A program made the translations under genes and the position numbers. Shown piece after piece: positions 10,133 through 18,747 of a stretch of 64,000 bases of DNA. The DNA lies in NCBI GenBank assembly GCA_963843465.1, contig CAWJKP010000002.1, positions 1,426,001-1,490,000 on the forward strand. Reading direction: 5' to 3'. A model generated the notes under the pieces. That model was not told the DNA's origin. It did not search any database and worked only from the letters and a program-made list of their open reading frames with translations. Position 1 is the stretch's first letter, and each line of letters starts with the position of its first letter. This DNA comes from CAWJKP01 sp963843465 (lineage in GTDB: Bacteria; Planctomycetota; Planctomycetia; Pirellulales; Thermoguttaceae).

Positions 10133-10213
10133 AAAGTAGCAGGCAAACGCCGTGTGCCGTCCGCCCAAAGCGGAGGAGGAAGCGGACGGCACACGGCGTG
10201 TGCCTGCTACTTT
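10133..10213. repeat. Family C inverted repeat (GTAGCAGGCA hairpin)
   Basis: GTAGCAGGCAAACGCCGTG is followed by an inverted copy ending GTGTGCCTGCTAC. The pair forms a long hairpin between the divergently transcribed genes at 8826-10004 and 10295-12109. The same unit is tandemly amplified at 13627-13858. Confidence 0.85.
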
Positions 10214-10294
10214 GAGTGCGGCAAGCGTGCGCCGGCTTGCCGGCGGCCGGCCCGCGGGTTACCCTAGACAGTCGAGAAGTAGGAGCATCTCCCG

Positions 10295-12109
10295 ATGGAC
10301 GGCAAGGGTGCGGGCTTCGGCGTCTGGGATTGGACGGTGCTGATCGTCTATTTCGTGGGCTGCACGGCCCTGGGGCTGTGGGTCTCGCGAAAGGTCCGCA
10401 CCAGCGGGGGCTATTTCCTCGGCGAGCGAAAACTCCCCTGGTGGATCATGATCGGCCAGGCGTTCGGCACCGGCACCCACGCCGAGAACCCCGTGGGTCA
10501 GGCCGGGGCCACCTTCCACGCCGGCTTCGCCACCATCTGGTACCAGTGGAAGAACATGCTCATCACGCCTTTCTACTGGCTGATGGCCCCCTGGTACCGC
10601 CGCAGCGAGCGGACCACCCTGGCCGAGATCCTCGGCGACCGTTACGGGCCGGCCCTGGCCCTGACCTACACGCTCTACGCCTTCACTTTTTTCGTCTTCA
10701 ACCAGGGGGTGATGCTCAAGGGGGCAGGCAAGATCATCGCCGTGGCCACCGGCGGCCAGCTCATCTCGCCCAACGGCGTGGTGGCGGTCATGACCGTGGC
10801 CTTTCTCCTCTATAGTTACTTCGGCGGCCTGGTGGCCGCGGCCTACACCGACTTCGTCCAGGGCTTCCTGATCATCGTGCTCTCGTTCATGCTGATTCCG
10901 GCCGGGCTGTCGGCGGTGGGGGGCTTTGCCGCGATGCGCCAGACCCTGAGCAGCCCCTCGGTGGCCGCGTATGCCCGGCACGTCGAGGCCCAGTACCAGG
11001 CGGCCGCCGCGAGGGACCCGGCCAAAAAGCCCAAGCCGCCCGTCATCCCCGGCGGCGGCAAAGGGACCGGCGGCTTCTTCGAGCTCTACAACGAGGCCAG
11101 CGGCATCAATGCCTTCACCATCCTCATGCTCACGCTCAACGGACTGGTGGGCATCACCGCCCAGCCGCACATGGTCGCCATGAACGCCACCGGGCGGAGC
11201 GAGCGGGCCGGACGCGTCGGCCAGACCTATGGCTCGATGGTCAAGCGGATCTGCACCATCGGCTGGGCCCTGACCGGGCTGATCGTCGCCGCCCTGGTCG
11301 TGCGGCAAAACGCCTATCTCCGGGACGGGGAAGACGCCTTCGGCTACGCCTGCCTGCGGCTGCTGCGACCCGGCTGGGTCGGCCTGATGGTCTCCTGCGT
11401 GGTGGCGGCCAACATGTCGGCCTGCTCGAACCTGATGGTCAATGCCGGGGCCCTCTTCACCCGCAATATCTACAAGGAATATCTCCACCCGGCCGCCGGC
11501 GACAGGGCCCTGCTCTTGACCGGCCGGCTCTCGGGGTTGAGCTCGACCCTGGCCGGCGTCGGCTTCGCCCTGCTGATCGACCAGGTCCTGCAGGCATTCC
11601 TCTTCACCGAGACCATCGCGGCGTTCTTCGGCATCGTTGTCATGGGCGGGATCCTCTGGCGGCGGGCGAACCGTTTCGGGGCCGCCGCCGCCGTCGTCTC
11701 CTCCTTTGCGATCTACTACGGTTTGAACTACCGGGCCGCCGGCCAATGGCAACTGGTCTACGTCTGGCAGGCCGGCATTTTCGGCTGGGCCATGGCGGCC
11801 GGCTTCACGTCGCTGATCCTGGTGAGCCTGCTCAGCAAAGCGGAGGCCCCGGAGCGGATCGAATCGTTCTTCGACAACATGCGGCGCTCGACCGACGCCG
11901 AGGGCCTGCCCGACGGCCAAGCCAAGCCCCTTGCCGCCGAGCGCGGCCAGGACCTGTTGCTTTTGGACCTCCCCGGCTGGTTCACCGCCCGGCGGTGGCA
12001 GGGCTTCTTCCACCGCTACCGCGAGGACCTGCTGGGCTTCCTGCTCGCCTGGGGCGTGGTCGGGCTGCTGGTGCTGGCGGCCTGGGGCTTGATGCGGATC
12101 GGGAGGTAG
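10295..12109 (+). CDS. Sodium:solute symporter (SSS family)
   Basis: 604-residue membrane protein with about 13 hydrophobic segments, starting at ATG 10295 after AGGAG. The SSS core is visible: WDWTVLIVYFVGCTALGLWV, then SGGYFLGERKLPWW, and the signature-like SYFGGLVAAAYTDFVQGFL. A large soluble loop (about residues 228-262, rich in Lys, Pro and Gly) and a long C-terminal loop before the last helix are present. The stop is immediately followed by the start of the tagaturonate reductase gene, so the pair is almost certainly co-transcribed. That suggests uptake of a hexuronate or related sugar acid (inference from context). Confidence 0.9.
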   Translation: MDGKGAGFGVWDWTVLIVYFVGCTALGLWVSRKVRTSGGYFLGERKLPWWIMIGQAFGTGTHAENPVGQAGATFHAGFATIWYQWKNMLITPFYWLMAPWYRRSERTTLAEILGDRYGPALALTYTLYAFTFFVFNQGVMLKGAGKIIAVATGGQLISPNGVVAVMTVAFLLYSYFGGLVAAAYTDFVQGFLIIVLSFMLIPAGLSAVGGFAAMRQTLSSPSVAAYARHVEAQYQAAAARDPAKKPKPPVIPGGGKGTGGFFELYNEASGINAFTILMLTLNGLVGITAQPHMVAMNATGRSERAGRVGQTYGSMVKRICTIGWALTGLIVAALVVRQNAYLRDGEDAFGYACLRLLRPGWVGLMVSCVVAANMSACSNLMVNAGALFTRNIYKEYLHPAAGDRALLLTGRLSGLSSTLAGVGFALLIDQVLQAFLFTETIAAFFGIVVMGGILWRRANRFGAAAAVVSSFAIYYGLNYRAAGQWQLVYVWQAGIFGWAMAAGFTSLILVSLLSKAEAPERIESFFDNMRRSTDAEGLPDGQAKPLAAERGQDLLLLDLPGWFTARRWQGFFHRYREDLLGFLLAWGVVGLLVLAAWGLMRIGR

Positions 12110-13678
12110 ATGATGCAACGCCTTTCGCGATCCTTGCTCCAGCGGCGTGCCGCCCCCTGGCCGCACGTCGCCGTAGGCGTGTTGGCGGACCTGCCGGAAA
12201 CCATCGTGCAGTTCGGCGAGGGGGCGTTCCTGCGGGGATTTGTCGATTGGATGGTGGATATCGCCAACGAGAAGGGACTGCTGGGCGGCAGCATCGTCGT
12301 GGTGCAGCCGGTTCGCCGCGAAATGGCCCGCCTCCTCAACGAACAGGAGGGACTTTACACGGTGCTGCTCCGCGGGGTGCAAGACGGGCAAGTCGTCGAG
12401 TCGCGGCGCATCGTTACCGCCGTCCGCCGCGCCCTCCAAGCCCGTGAACAATGGCAGGAGTTGGCCGAGTGTTTCCGCAGCCCCGGCGTGCGGATCGTCG
12501 TTTCCAACACCACCGAGGCCGGTATTGTCTATGTCGAAGAGCCGTATCGCCCGGGGATTTGCCCCGAGTCGTTTCCGGCCAAGGTGGCCGCGCTTTTGGT
12601 CGAGCGTTTTCGAGCGGTCGAGGGCGACCCGGCCAAGGGCCTGATCTTCTTGCCCTGCGAATTGATCGACCGCAACGGAGACACGCTGCGCCTTTGCATC
12701 CTGAGACACGCCGAGGCATGGAACCTGGGCCCGGACTTCCGCCGCTGGATCGACGAGCACAACCAGTTCCTCAACACCCTCGTGGATCGGATCGTTACCG
12801 GCTACCCCCGCGACGACGCGGCACGGTTGGCCGGCGAGCTGGGCTACGAGGACAAGCTGCTCGACGCCGGGGAGCCCTTTCACTTGTGGGTCATCGAGGG
12901 GCCGGCCCGCCTCGCAGCGGAATTGCCGCTGGACAAGGCGGGGCTGAACGTCGTCTGGACCGACGACTTGACGCCCTATCGCACGCGAAAGGTCCGCATT
13001 CTCAACGGCGCTCATACGGCGGGCGCCCTGATCGCCTTTCAAGCGGGGCTCGACACGGTGCAGGAAATGATGCTCGACCCCTTGCTCGGAGCCTTCCTGC
13101 GGAAGGCCGTGCTGGAGGAAATCCTGCCGGCCGTGCCGTTGGGCGAGCGGGAGAAACGGAAATATGCGGAGACCGTCTTCGAGCGATTCTGCAATCCCTT
13201 CTTGAAGCACGCGCTGCTGAGCATCGCGCTCAACTCCGTCTCAAAATGGAGAACGCGGGTCCTGCCCTCCCTGCTCGATTTCCTCAAAGCCAACGGCCGG
13301 CTGCCGCCAGCGCTGACGTTCTCGCTTGCGGCTCTTGTCCACTTCTACCGCGGCCAGCGCGGCGACCCGATGGAGCTGCGGGGGCGCCGCGGCGACTCGC
13401 CGTACCCGATCCGCGACGAGCCTGCCGTGCTCGACTTCTTCGAGAGGTCGTGGGCCGCGCACCGCGCAGGCCGCAGCACCCGCGAACTGGCAACCGCTGC
13501 TCTCGCAAACCGCGCGTTCTGGGACGCCGACCTCAACGCCGTGCCCGGGCTGACAGAGACCGTGGCGGCGGGGCTCGATGCGATCCTCGAGCATGGGGCC
13601 CGCGGCGCGGTGAGCATGGTCCTTGAAAGTAGCAGGCACACGCCCTGTGCCGTCCGCCCTTCACAGCCCACCAAGTAG
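12110..13678 (+). CDS. uxaB: Tagaturonate reductase (altronate oxidoreductase)
   Basis: 522-residue member of the long-chain mannitol dehydrogenase family. It interconverts tagaturonate and altronate with NAD(H) in galacturonate breakdown. It matches the UxaB pattern in order: ETIVQFGEGAFLRGFVDW at the N-terminal nucleotide-binding domain, VVSNTTEAGI, LPCELIDRNGD, TLVDRIVTGYPRD, and the catalytic-lysine segment KVRILNGAHTAG. It starts one base after the symporter stop, and its Shine-Dalgarno GGGAGG lies inside the symporter 3' end. The last 16 or so residues (SSRHTPCAVRPS...) are encoded by the family C tandem repeat, which also provides the TAG stop. The native C-terminus probably ended slightly earlier. 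Confidence 0.92.
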   Translation: MMQRLSRSLLQRRAAPWPHVAVGVLADLPETIVQFGEGAFLRGFVDWMVDIANEKGLLGGSIVVVQPVRREMARLLNEQEGLYTVLLRGVQDGQVVESRRIVTAVRRALQAREQWQELAECFRSPGVRIVVSNTTEAGIVYVEEPYRPGICPESFPAKVAALLVERFRAVEGDPAKGLIFLPCELIDRNGDTLRLCILRHAEAWNLGPDFRRWIDEHNQFLNTLVDRIVTGYPRDDAARLAGELGYEDKLLDAGEPFHLWVIEGPARLAAELPLDKAGLNVVWTDDLTPYRTRKVRILNGAHTAGALIAFQAGLDTVQEMMLDPLLGAFLRKAVLEEILPAVPLGEREKRKYAETVFERFCNPFLKHALLSIALNSVSKWRTRVLPSLLDFLKANGRLPPALTFSLAALVHFYRGQRGDPMELRGRRGDSPYPIRDEPAVLDFFERSWAAHRAGRSTRELATAALANRAFWDADLNAVPGLTETVAAGLDAILEHGARGAVSMVLESSRHTPCAVRPSQPTK

Positions 13679-13858
13679 CAGGCACACGCCGTGTGCCGTC
13701 CGCCCTTCACAGCCCACCAAGTAGCAGGCACACGCCGTGTGCCGTCCGCCCTTCACAGCCCACAAAGTAGCAGGCACACGCCGTGTGCCGTCCGCCCTTC
13801 ACAGCCCACAAAGTAGCAGGCACACGCCGTGTGCCGTCCGCCCTTCACAGCCCACAAA
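13627..13858. repeat. Five tandem 46-bp units of the family C repeat
   Basis: Units begin at 13627, 13673, 13719, 13765 and 13811, each opening AAGTAGCAGGCACACGCC and containing the hairpin GGCACACGCCGTGTGCC, then a 23-nt stretch ending CACAGCCCAC. The copies are nearly identical, pointing to recent amplification. The spacer part is identical between units, so this is not a CRISPR array. It separates the convergent uxaB and UroD-like genes. Confidence 0.92.
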
Positions 13859-13860
13859 GT

Positions 13861-15026
13861 CTACCGGGTCTCCACGAGGCGAATGATGGTTTCGTAGTTG
13901 CGGATCGTCAACGCCGACACCTCGCGGCCGAAGGGCGCGGCGGACGGCATGAGCACGAAGCCGCGTCCCCTGCCGGCCGTGCCTTCGTCGACGCCCGTTT
14001 CACCTTCTCGGCGAACCGGGGCGTGGGCAGCGTCTCGATGTCGGCGATTTCCAGGTTGCCGAAGAGCACGAGCTGCCGGCCATGGCGCCGGCGCAGCGTC
14101 GCGCAACTCCACGTCGCCCTGCGGCGGCGGCTCGATCGGGTCCAGCCCGTCGGCGCCCATGCCGGCGATCATGTCGAGAATGTTTTTCAGCCGGCCGTGA
14201 CAGTGGATCCTGGCGTAGCCCCCATGGGCGTGGATCGCGCGGATCATCGGCTCGACGTAGCGCACCACGTACTCCCGAAACATCGCCGGCGGCAGCAGCG
14301 GCTCCGAGGCGTATTCCGGGCCGTAGATCCGCCAGAGCCGGCCGGGAAACCGCCGGCTGACCTCCGCGGTCCGCTCGTGAATGCGGCGCACCGTCTTTTC
14401 CAACAAACGGTGGAACAACGCCGGCTCGGTAAAGGCCAGCACCGTGTAGTCCTCCATGCTCAACAGCGACGCCGCGGCGCAGAGCGGGTCCTCGCTGTCG
14501 ACCATCACGATACCCCGATCGCCCAGCGCCCGTTGCTCGGCTTCCAGGGGCCCGAGGTCGATGCGCTCGGCCAGCGCGTCGTCCGGGACCGCCAGATACG
14601 CCTCCACGTCGGCGGCGTCCTTGAGCAAGGCTTCGACCGTCCAGACCGTGTTCGTTTGCCGCTGGCGCCGCGTGGTTTGCGTCATCGTCCGCCCGGCCAC
14701 GGTCAAGCGGGTTCGAGTCTGCCGCGTGCGGCCGTCGTCCTGCGTCTGCTCTCGAAAGAACTCCTGCCAGCGCACGCGGCCGCCGACCCGGTCGGATCGA
14801 TCGACCGGGCGCGGACGGGACTCATCATGCGGATGATGTCGGTATGGTCGTCTGCAAGTTTCAGCAGCGGTTGCCAACCGGGCGAGTTGTAGATGTTGTA
14901 CACGTCCGTGTCGGCCGGGTCGATGATGAAACCGCCGATTTCATAGAAACTGACCGCCGGACGGTCGACCGCCTCGCCGCGCAGCGTGGCCATCAAGCGC
15001 TGGCGTCGGGTCATGATATTTTCCAT
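13861..15026 (-). CDS. Uroporphyrinogen decarboxylase-like (UroD/MtaA family) protein, three frameshifts
   Basis: About 389 residues once three breaks are repaired. The N-terminus MENIMTRRQRLMATLRGEAV with VDRPAVSFYEIGGF is typical of UroD-family proteins of the methyltransferase/corrinoid type. The middle carries RIYGPEYASEPLLPP and YARIHCHGRLKNILDMIAGM, and the end GRGFVLMPSAAPFGRE. Breaks lie near 14803-14814 (1 base), 14085-14098 (a GC pair, restoring RRRHGRQLVLFGNLEIADIE) and 13986-13997 (1 base, restoring the DEGTAGRG segment). In Planctomycetota this family is common and often not involved in heme synthesis. The reaction is unknown. Confidence 0.8.
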
Positions 15027-15109
15027 GGGGATTCCGCTCGGATTCGCTACGAGCGAGCATGCATCAACGATTCACCGCAGAGGCGCAGAGGAGTTGTTCT
15101 TCCGCTGCC

Positions 15110-15250
15110 ATCGTAAGCGCGAAGCGTCAGCGAGGGAATCGGTCCTGACCCTCCGTCACGTACAGGATGGCCGCTTCCAGGCTTACGTCAGAAAGTAACC
15201 GACCGGATCGTCCATAGTGATCTCCCTCGCTGACGCTTCGGGTTGCGATT
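15110..15250. repeat. Inverted repeat (TCGTAAGCGCGAAGCGT type)
   Basis: TCGTAAGCGCGAAGCGTCAG at the left is matched by inverted CTGACGCTTCGGGTTGCGA at the right, around about 100 nt of non-coding sequence. A second copy is at 17045-17116. The gap 15027-15514 otherwise has no gene. Confidence 0.75.
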
Positions 15251-15389
15251 GCTCGCCCACGGTCTCTGGAAATCCGGAGATCATTCCTTGGCCCATCCTA
15301 ACAACGTGGCGTACGCCCTTCCAGTCGGCGCACCGATTCCCGGTCCAGCATTGACACTTGGGTCCCGGCTGATTATTTTGTAACCGTTC

Positions 15390-15473
15390 ACGGGGGACTG
15401 TCCCAATTCTCGCGGCGCGAGGGATGATACCGCAGCAAAGTGGCCAAATCGCCGCGAAAATGGGACTGTCCCC
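15390..15473. repeat. Inverted repeat (GGGACTGTCCC type)
   Basis: GGGGGACTGTCCCAATTCTC with CGCGGCG is mirrored by CGCCGCGAAAATGGGACTGT with CCCC. It ends about 40 nt before the start of the next gene. A single arm occurs at about 31022-31052, and similar sequence at 37305-37415. Confidence 0.7.
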
Positions 15474-15514
15474 TTCGGCCAAGCTACGGCCCACCTCAAG
15501 TCCGGAACCAAGCC

Positions 15515-17026
15515 ATGAAGCGAGCAACACGCCGGGAGTTCTTGAAGAGTTCGGTCGCCACGGCAGCCGCATTGGGGCTGCCAAGCCTTGCCCTCGGCGG
15601 CGATCCGGCCTCGAAGGGGGGCGGGGCCAACGCCGAGATCCGCATCGGCGTCGTGGGTCTGGGAAATGTCGCCGCGATCGGCGGCGTCGGAGGGCGGGGG
15701 CACCAGCTCATCCACGCGCTGGGCGAGGTCCCGGGAGCAAGGATTGTCGCGCTGTGCGACGTGGACCGCGCCCACCTCGACCGTGAAGCCAAGCCCTTCC
15801 AAGACCGCGGCGCCGACGTGGCCGTCTACGGCGACATCCGCAAGTTGTTGGACAACCGCAATATCGACGCCGTCCTCGTCGCCACGCCGAACCATTGGCA
15901 CGCCTTGGCCACCGTCTGGGCATGTCAGGCGGGCAAGGACGTCTATGTGGAAAAGCCGCTGGCCTACAACATCTGGGAAGGCAGGCAGATGGTCGCCGCG
16001 GCCCGCAAGTACGGCCGCATGGTCCAGGTGGGCACGCAGAGCCGATCCAGCCCGGCCCTCCAGCAGGCGTTCCAGTACCTCCGCAGCGGCCAGCTCGGCG
16101 CGATCCGCTGGGCCCGCGCCATCGTTTACCGCCCCCGAGTCGGCATCGGCAAAGTCAGCTCGCCGACGCCGGTGCCCGCCACCGTCGATTACGACCTCTG
16201 GTGCGGCCCGTCGCCCAACGCGCCGCTGATGCGCAAGCAGTTGCACTACGACTGGCACTGGTTCTGGTCGACCGGCAACGGCGAGATCGGCAACAATGGG
16301 ATCCACGTCATCGACCTCTGCCGTTGGGCGCTGGGCCAGAGCAAGCCGGCCCCGCGGGCGATCGCCGTCGGCGGCCGGTTCGGCTTCGACGACGACGGCG
16401 AGACCCCCAACACGGCGGTTGCGGTGCTGGACTACCGGCCCGCCCCCCTGATCTGTGAAGTCCGTAACGTCCGCATCACCAAGGAGCCGAGCTCGATGGG
16501 CACGTACCGCGGCAGGGACCACGGCGTCGTCATCGAGTGCGAAGGCGGCTACTATGCGGGCGACGCCGGCGGCGGGACGGTCTTCGACCGGCAAGGCGGG
16601 AAGATCAAGGACATCCCCGAGGGCCGCTTGCCCGACTTCCCCGACGCCGCCCACCTGGCCAACTTCGTGTCGGCCGTCCGCAGCCGGTGCGCCGGCGACC
16701 TCCATGCCGAGGTGCTGGAGGGACACGTCTCGACCGCCTGCTGCCACATGGCCAACATCTCCTACCGGCTCGGGAAACGCTCCCCGCCCGGAGCGATCCT
16801 CGAGGCGATCCGGGGCAACTCGGAGCTGTCGGACGCCTTCGATCGGTGCCGCGATTACCTGCGGGCCAACGGCATCGATCTTGCCGCGACCCGGGCGGCG
16901 CTCGGACCGTGGGTGACTCTGGACGGCCAACAAGAGCGCTTTGTCGGCGAGTTTGCGGAGGGGGCCAATGCGCTTTGCCACCGTGCCTACCGCGAGCCGT
17001 TCGTCGTGCCGAAGGTGTCCGCATAG
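15515..17026 (+). CDS. Gfo/Idh/MocA-family oxidoreductase, Tat-exported
   Basis: 503-residue NAD(P)-dependent oxidoreductase. The ATG at 15515 starts a twin-arginine leader (KRATRREFLKSSVATAAALG). An N-terminal Rossmann domain follows (IRIGVVGLGNVAA, ALCDVDRAH, VLVATPNHWHA, VYVEKPLAYNIWEGRQM). The C-terminal alpha/beta domain contains the planctomycete-typical segment HWFWSTGNGEIGNNGIHVID. EKPL holds the conserved catalytic-region lysine. These periplasmic-type members probably oxidise sugars or sugar derivatives, and the substrate is unknown. The gene stands alone with repeats on both sides. Confidence 0.9.
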   Translation: MKRATRREFLKSSVATAAALGLPSLALGGDPASKGGGANAEIRIGVVGLGNVAAIGGVGGRGHQLIHALGEVPGARIVALCDVDRAHLDREAKPFQDRGADVAVYGDIRKLLDNRNIDAVLVATPNHWHALATVWACQAGKDVYVEKPLAYNIWEGRQMVAAARKYGRMVQVGTQSRSSPALQQAFQYLRSGQLGAIRWARAIVYRPRVGIGKVSSPTPVPATVDYDLWCGPSPNAPLMRKQLHYDWHWFWSTGNGEIGNNGIHVIDLCRWALGQSKPAPRAIAVGGRFGFDDDGETPNTAVAVLDYRPAPLICEVRNVRITKEPSSMGTYRGRDHGVVIECEGGYYAGDAGGGTVFDRQGGKIKDIPEGRLPDFPDAAHLANFVSAVRSRCAGDLHAEVLEGHVSTACCHMANISYRLGKRSPPGAILEAIRGNSELSDAFDRCRDYLRANGIDLAATRAALGPWVTLDGQQERFVGEFAEGANALCHRAYREPFVVPKVSA

Positions 17027-17044
17027 AGCGGATTATTCAAAGCC

Positions 17045-17116
17045 GCATCGTAAGCGCGAAGCGTAAGCGAGGCCGCCTAAGGGACTTACCCTCGCTTACG
17101 CTTCGGGTTTCGATTG
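17045..17116. repeat. Inverted repeat between convergent Gfo/Idh/MocA genes
   Basis: CGTAAGCGCGAAGCGTAAGC is mirrored by GCTTACGCTTCGGGTTTCGA around about 25 nt. It is the short form of the element at 15110-15250 and could also act as a bidirectional terminator. Confidence 0.75.
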
Positions 17117-17173
17117 CACGCTCCGCGCCGTTTACATCTCGGGGCGTGAATAATGCGGGCTAGACCAACCCCT

Positions 17174-18496
17174 TCAGAAGGCCCTTGTCGACCCGGGGAT
17201 CGCGCAAGCGTAGAGTCCGTCAGGCCCCGGCTTGACCGGGGCCTCGGCGTCCCAGGCGAGTTGCTTCGGCCCGAGATCCAACTCCGACTGGGCCGCCTCG
17301 TCCCAACTGACGACCTTGCCCGAGTAGCTGGCCATGCGGCCCAGCACGGCGGTCAGCGAGCTGGCGGCCGAATAGGCGGCCTCGTTGTAGGGCTGACCGG
17401 CGGCCAAGGCGGCAAACAGGTCGTTCATCTCGAGCTGGTGCCCGTCGGGACCGCGCTCCCAACGCTGCGGCGATTGGCCGTTGACGTACAACACGCTCCG
17501 CCCGTGGCCCTCGATCTCGGCTCGGCCCAGCGGGCCGTGGGCCGCCTCGAAGAAGGCGCCCCAGGTGTTGGGCATGTGGCGGCAGACGCTGAAGGCCCGC
17601 GAGCCGTCCGGGTACTCGAACTCGACGCTATGGTGGTCGAAGATCTCGCCGTACTCGGGGCCGATGCGGACCTGCCGCCCGCCCATGCCGTTGGCCCGCA
17701 CCGGATGCCGGTCCTTCTTGATCCAGTTGGCCACGTCGATGTCGTGAACGTGCTGCTCGACGATATGGTCGCCCGAGAGCCAGGTGAAGTAGTACCAGTT
17801 GCTCACCTGGAACTGCATCTCGGTCTGGCCCGGCTGCCGGCGCCGGACCCAGACGCCGCCGGCATTGAAGTAGATCCGCTGGAACTGCACCTCGCCGATG
17901 GCCCCCTGGTGGATCCGCCGGATGATCTCCTTGTGCTTCACCTCGTGCCGCAGGTGGTGACCGACGGCCACGGTCAGGCTCTTCCGCTTGGCCTCCTCAT
18001 TGGCCGCGAGGATGCGGCGATACCCGGGGCCGTCGACGCAGACCGGCTTCTCCATGAAGACCTGCTTGCCGGCCTTGACCGCCGCCTCGAAATGGCTGGG
18101 CCGGAACCCGGGCGGGGTGCACAAGAGCACCAGGTCGATGCCGCAGTCGATCGCCTTCTGGTAGGCGTCCAGGCCGCTGAACCTCCGCTCCGGGGGGGCG
18201 TCAACCCGATCGGGGCAACTCGACTGGAGCGAGCGGAGGCTCGACTCCAGGGCGTGCGGGAAGGCGTCGGCCAGGGCCACGAGCTTCACGTTCCTGGCCG
18301 CCTCCAGGGCGTTCATCGCCGCCCCCGTGCCGCGTCCGCCGCAACCCACCAGGGCGATGCGGATCACGTCGCTTCCCGCGGCATGGGCGCTGCGGGCGAG
18401 GCTCAGGCCGCCGGCCAGGGCTCCGGCGGCGATGCTCTTGACAAACGTGCGGCGCGGCGCGGGCCGTGGATCGTGTTTCCGGGTGGGGTCGCTCAT
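17174..18496 (-). CDS. Gfo/Idh/MocA-family oxidoreductase, Tat-exported
   Basis: 440 residues. Twin-arginine signal RRTFVKSIAAGALAGGLSLA at residues 15-34, then Rossmann motif RIALVGCGGRGTGAAMNALE, LVLLCTPPGFRP and FMEKPVCVDGPGYRRIL. The C-terminal domain contains WLSGDHIVEQHVHDIDVANW, the segment around the usual active-site His/Asp, and GHGRSVLYVNG. The end is short, closing with LYACAIPGSTRAF. It is convergent with the previous oxidoreductase and divergent from the FAD monooxygenase. It belongs to a different subgroup from the copy at 15515-17026. Substrate unknown. Confidence 0.9.
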   Translation of the reverse strand: MSDPTRKHDPRPAPRRTFVKSIAAGALAGGLSLARSAHAAGSDVIRIALVGCGGRGTGAAMNALEAARNVKLVALADAFPHALESSLRSLQSSCPDRVDAPPERRFSGLDAYQKAIDCGIDLVLLCTPPGFRPSHFEAAVKAGKQVFMEKPVCVDGPGYRRILAANEEAKRKSLTVAVGHHLRHEVKHKEIIRRIHQGAIGEVQFQRIYFNAGGVWVRRRQPGQTEMQFQVSNWYYFTWLSGDHIVEQHVHDIDVANWIKKDRHPVRANGMGGRQVRIGPEYGEIFDHHSVEFEYPDGSRAFSVCRHMPNTWGAFFEAAHGPLGRAEIEGHGRSVLYVNGQSPQRWERGPDGHQLEMNDLFAALAAGQPYNEAAYSAASSLTAVLGRMASYSGKVVSWDEAAQSELDLGPKQLAWDAEAPVKPGPDGLYACAIPGSTRAF

Positions 18497-18546
18497 GGTC
18501 CTACTCCTTGCGCTGGAAGGTTAGCCGACTCGACGAGACCATTTTA

Positions 18547-18654
18547 GTAGGGTGGGTCGAGCGTAGCGAGCCCCACCAGAAGAATTCGCCTAAACTCATC
18601 GTACTCGTCACGCTCCGCGTGACGAAACCGCATCACGCGGAGCGTGATGAGTAC
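18547..18654. repeat. Single GTAG hairpin plus family B repeat
   Basis: At 18547-18579 GTAGGGTGGGTCGAGC is followed by GTAGCGAGCCCCACC, a lone GTAG-type hairpin. At 18601-18654 is a family B pair, GTACTCGTCACGCTCCGCG facing its inverse around 11 nt. Both sit in the intergenic region between divergent genes. Confidence 0.8.
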
Positions 18655-18747
18655 ATTCGCCCATTGACGCTGGGGGCGAAATGGGCAAAATGACGGGAGG
18701 TCCGCAGTTCTCGGCCGCGATTCTCTCTAGTCAAGAAAGCTGGCGCC

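Noticed and set aside
10259..13210. Very long open frame (about 980 codons) on the minus strand
   Set aside because: It lies opposite the convincing symporter and uxaB genes; composition and lack of domains show it is a by-product of high G+C third positions.
13627..13858. Tandem array considered as CRISPR
   Set aside because: The sequence between hairpins is identical in every unit, so there are no distinct spacers, and no cas genes are nearby.
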